From NCBI GenBank assembly GCA_001898965.1, contig MKVW01000006.1, forward strand, positions 409,680-473,679: a DNA stretch of 64,000 nucleotides, given 5' to 3'. A model generated the notes under the pieces. That model had not been told where the DNA came from. It did no database searches and saw only the letters and a program-made list of their open reading frames with translations. Below are positions 60,670 to 64,000 of the stretch, piece after piece; positions within the stretch are counted from its first letter, which is position 1, and each line of letters starts with the position of its first letter. Source of the stretch: Rhizobiales bacterium 62-17 (GTDB lineage Bacteria; Pseudomonadota; Alphaproteobacteria; Rhizobiales; Beijerinckiaceae). A program made the position numbers and the translations under genes.

Positions 60670-61383
60670 TCAGTCTTCTTCGAACTGACGGCGCGGCTCG
60701 GCGCTGTGGGCGGTCTGATCGCGGGTCAGACGCATGCTGCGCTTCTGCGAATAGATGTGCTCGCGAAACAATGCTTCGGCGCGGCTGCCTTCGCCGTTGT
60801 CTATGGCATCGACGATGGCGTGGTGCTGGCGATGGGCATGCCAGAGGGCATCGAACATTTCCGGCAGGCCATGCCGATCGAAGGCGATGGCGGCCGGGGA
60901 GGCGAAAGGAATGCGGTCGATGCGCTCCAGCGTGTCGCGCGCGAAGCCGTGTTCGGCGGCATCGGTGATGGAGCGGTGGAATTTCAGATTGACGCGGCTG
61001 TAGGTCGCCTCGTCGGCTTCAACCAGATGCCGCTTGGCGAAAATCTCATCGCCCTCGGCGAGGCTGTCGCGCAAGGTGCGCATCAGGGCGCGGGGAGCGC
61101 CGCGTTCGGCGACGATGCGGGCGGCAATGCCCTCCAGGGCGCCGCGTACTTCCACGGCCTCGAGAATTTCGAGGGTGGTGAAGGCACGCACCGAATAGCC
61201 GCGCGCACCGGCAGGAACGAGCAGGCCTTCCTCAGCCAGAACGGGCAGGGCCTGGCGGACCGGGGTGCGTGACAGGCCGAGCATGTCGGCGACGCCGGCT
61301 TCGGCGAGACGTTCGCCGGGCGCGAGCTGCCCTTGCAGAATCATTTCGCGGATTTTCATCACCGCTTGGGACTGCTGCGTCAT
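60670..61383 (-). CDS. GntR-family (FCD) transcriptional regulator
   Basis: The protein is 237 residues from ATG 61383 with GGAGG before it. The N-terminal winged helix (IREMILQGQLAPGERLAEAG, LSRTPVRQALPVLAEEGL) and the C-terminal FCD domain with metal-binding His residues (NLKFHRSITDAA, HHAIVDAI) are clear. It is divergent from the alcohol dehydrogenase-like gene at 61542. A perfect 14-bp palindrome lies between them, so it probably represses that gene and itself in response to a small organic acid. Confidence 0.92.
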   Translation of the reverse strand: MTQQSQAVMKIREMILQGQLAPGERLAEAGVADMLGLSRTPVRQALPVLAEEGLLVPAGARGYSVRAFTTLEILEAVEVRGALEGIAARIVAERGAPRALMRTLRDSLAEGDEIFAKRHLVEADEATYSRVNLKFHRSITDAAEHGFARDTLERIDRIPFASPAAIAFDRHGLPEMFDALWHAHRQHHAIVDAIDNGEGSRAEALFREHIYSQKRSMRLTRDQTAHSAEPRRQFEED

Positions 61384-61428
61384 GGCGCTCCCTCCAGGCC
61401 CCATTCCTCAAGTGCCGCGACCCTAGGC

Positions 61429-61442
61429 AATGGGATCCCATT
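61429..61442. promoter_or_regulatory. Putative GntR operator
   Basis: AATGGGATCCCATT is a perfect 14-bp palindrome about 45 bases before the GntR start and 100 before the dehydrogenase gene. It is the only strong symmetric site in the 158-base divergent gap. Confidence 0.6.
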
Positions 61443-61541
61443 TTGTCAAATAGGCTCCAAATAGCGCGTGCCACCTGTGGACGAGCCAATGGACGCAGCT
61501 TGGTGGGAAGGCTATCACCCAAGGCAAATCGGGAGGATGTC

Positions 61542-62654
61542 GTGACCCCAGTCTTATCGCTGCCCCGCCTGTTTCTGGCCGCCGGCGCCATTCAGGCCTT
61601 GCCGCAAGCCTTGAGCGAGCTCGGCGTCAGCCGGCCGCTGCTGGTCAGCGATCGCAATCTGGCCGCCTGCGGTGTCCTCGGTCAGGTCGAGGGCGCGCTG
61701 AAAGGCAAGAGCGGCTATGCCGTCTTCGATGCTATTCCGGAAAATCCAACCTCCGCCGGCGTGCTTGAAGCGCTGGCAGCCTATCGTGAAAACAAATGCG
61801 ATGGGGTCGTCGCGATCGGCGGCGGCTCGGTGATCGACAGCGGTAAAATGCTGGCTATTTTGGCGGTTCAGGGCGGTACGCCGGACGATTACATGGGCGC
61901 GCCCGACAAAGTGAAAGCCGTGGCGCCGCTGATCGTTCTACCGACAACGGCGGGCACGGGCAGCGAAGCTTCGCCGGCTTCGAGCATTCACCCGACCCCC
62001 AGCGAGCGCGGCCTTGGCGTCGCCTCTCTTCTGCTGGTGCCAAAAGTGGCGATCTGCGATCCGGACCTCACCTATACCTTGCCGCGGCGGCTGACGGCTG
62101 CGACCGGCATGGATGCGCTGTCTCACTGTATCGAAGCGGTGTTCGCGGCGCCGGAAAACCTCATTGCCGAGGCCATGGCCTACAATGGTATCCGGCGGGT
62201 GAGCGGATTTTTGCGCCGGGCGGTCGAAAATGGACGGGATCCCGAAGCGCGGCTAGAAATCATGGCCGCTGCCTTCATGGGTGGCGTTGCCATCCACAAG
62301 GGATTGGGGCCGGCCCATGCGATCGCCATCGCCTGCGGCGACCAGGACGTCAACCATGGCGTCCTGAGCAACATCGGGGTGGTCGCCAGCCTCGATTTCG
62401 TCGCGACTCACGCCCCGGACCGGGCCCGGCGCATGGCGCATGCCATGGGGCTGGCCGATGGCGTCTCCCTGAAAGACGGGGTGATTTCGCTTTCCCAGGA
62501 CATTGGTCTGCCGCTGACCCTGAGCGCTGCCGGCTATCGGGTGCGCGACCTGGAAGAGGTTGCCCAAGCGGCCCTGGATACCCATTTTAACCGCACTGCG
62601 GCCCGTAAACCGACGTTCGACGACTATCGTCAGATGATCGGTGCGGTCATGTAA
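61542..62654 (+). CDS. Iron-containing alcohol dehydrogenase-family protein (maleylacetate reductase-like)
   Basis: The protein is 370 residues from GTG 61542 with GGGAGG five bases before. It has the family's cofactor motif (GVVAIGGGSVIDSGKML), LPTTAGTGSEASPAS, and metal-site segments TGMDALSHCIEAVF (Asp and His) and HKGLGPAHAIAIACG. Maleylacetate reductase and 4-hydroxybutyrate dehydrogenase-like members share these features, so the substrate is not decided. It is divergent from GntR. Confidence 0.87.
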   Translation: MTPVLSLPRLFLAAGAIQALPQALSELGVSRPLLVSDRNLAACGVLGQVEGALKGKSGYAVFDAIPENPTSAGVLEALAAYRENKCDGVVAIGGGSVIDSGKMLAILAVQGGTPDDYMGAPDKVKAVAPLIVLPTTAGTGSEASPASSIHPTPSERGLGVASLLLVPKVAICDPDLTYTLPRRLTAATGMDALSHCIEAVFAAPENLIAEAMAYNGIRRVSGFLRRAVENGRDPEARLEIMAAAFMGGVAIHKGLGPAHAIAIACGDQDVNHGVLSNIGVVASLDFVATHAPDRARRMAHAMGLADGVSLKDGVISLSQDIGLPLTLSAAGYRVRDLEEVAQAALDTHFNRTAARKPTFDDYRQMIGAVM

Positions 62655-62720
62655 ATGTCGCAGAACGCGCGGATTGCCCGTTTCTCGGTGGTACGGGCTG
62701 GGCGGAAATAATCATTTTCC

Positions 62721-62749
62721 TTGCGATCCGCGCGAAAACTGCCTATCGA
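62721..62749 (+). promoter_or_regulatory. Possible tuf promoter
   Basis: CTTGCGA and CTATCGA elements (TTGCGA at 62721, TATCGA at 62744) are spaced by 17 bases, in keeping with the CTTG-N17-CTAT style of alphaproteobacterial sigma-70 promoters. The 173-base gap holds nothing else recognisable. Confidence 0.4.
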
Positions 62750-62827
62750 ACCGCCGCCTTTCCGCCGCGCCCGTATCGACGTGCGCCCCATGGCGGATTC
62801 TAACTTTTGGGAACACCGGAAAGTACC

Positions 62828-64000
<1,173 letters not shown>

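Overview
The window looks like chromosomal DNA of a GC-rich alphaproteobacterium, most likely a metabolically versatile member of the Hyphomicrobiales (Rhizobiales). The grounds are an alphaproteobacterial-type EF-Tu gene at the right end, a DUF2849-cysI-DUF934-cysH-cysD-cysN sulfate assimilation order, a BzdR/BoxR-type regulator and an abundance of IclR, LacI, GntR and LysR-controlled catabolic clusters. The genus cannot be fixed from the sequence. Genes are tightly packed; no gap between genes exceeds about 260 bases. I saw no insertion sequence, prophage, CRISPR array or replication origin.

Layout: (1) 1-11384, an IclR-controlled catabolic cluster: cyclase-family hydrolase, cupin, short-chain dehydrogenase, 3-hydroxyacyl-CoA-dehydrogenase-like enzyme, a complete Liv-type ABC importer (SBP, LivG, LivF, LivH, LivM) and a beta-keto acid cleavage enzyme, followed by a metallo-beta-lactamase-fold hydrolase and a dihydroxyphthalate-decarboxylase-like protein. 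(2) 11553-18915, a full assimilatory sulfate reduction operon whose CysN carries an unusual membrane-like C-terminal extension. (3) 19096-23130, sugar and polysaccharide genes (glycosyltransferase, AGE-family epimerase, GDP-mannose pyrophosphorylase). (4) 23361-29614, an eight-gene operon joining a two-subunit molybdenum hydroxylase, a monoheme cytochrome c, a flavocytochrome c sulfide dehydrogenase-like flavoprotein and SoxX, SoxY, SoxZ and SoxA, without SoxB or SoxCD and with an altered SoxY carrier arm. (5) 29868-32900, a MaoC-like protein, a LigJ-like hydratase and a gamma-resorcylate-decarboxylase-like enzyme.

(6) 33009-45188, a LacI-controlled cluster with two divergently oriented M24-fold proteins, 2-oxo acid dehydrogenase E1alpha/E1beta/E2, aldehyde dehydrogenase, a 3-hydroxyisobutyrate-dehydrogenase-like enzyme, and an FAH-family protein, HpaH-like hydratase and HpaI-like aldolase. 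Together these could turn a C7 2-oxo-diacid into succinate and acetyl-CoA. (7) 45189-48318, a FadJ-like fusion translationally coupled to a BzdR/BoxR-type regulator with a 16-bp palindromic putative operator. (8) tRNA-Gly(TCC), a small conserved cysteine protein, a LysR regulator, small lipoproteins, creatininase-family hydrolase plus acyl-CoA ligase, glutathionyl-hydroquinone-reductase-like protein, an atypical SDR, an orphan TTT (Bug) binding protein, a large cupin-like protein and a second LysR regulator. (9) 58318-62654, a MetE-like methyltransferase, an orphan Liv-type binding protein, a GntR regulator and a maleylacetate-reductase-like enzyme. (10) From 62828, tuf, cut off by the window edge a few codons before its end.

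The most novel-looking system is the molybdenum hydroxylase-FCSD-SoxXYZA operon. The IclR/Liv/BKACE cluster and the LacI/M24/2-oxo acid dehydrogenase cluster come next as pathways with no obvious described substrate. All functional names come from reading motifs and overall resemblance by eye; no database search was run.
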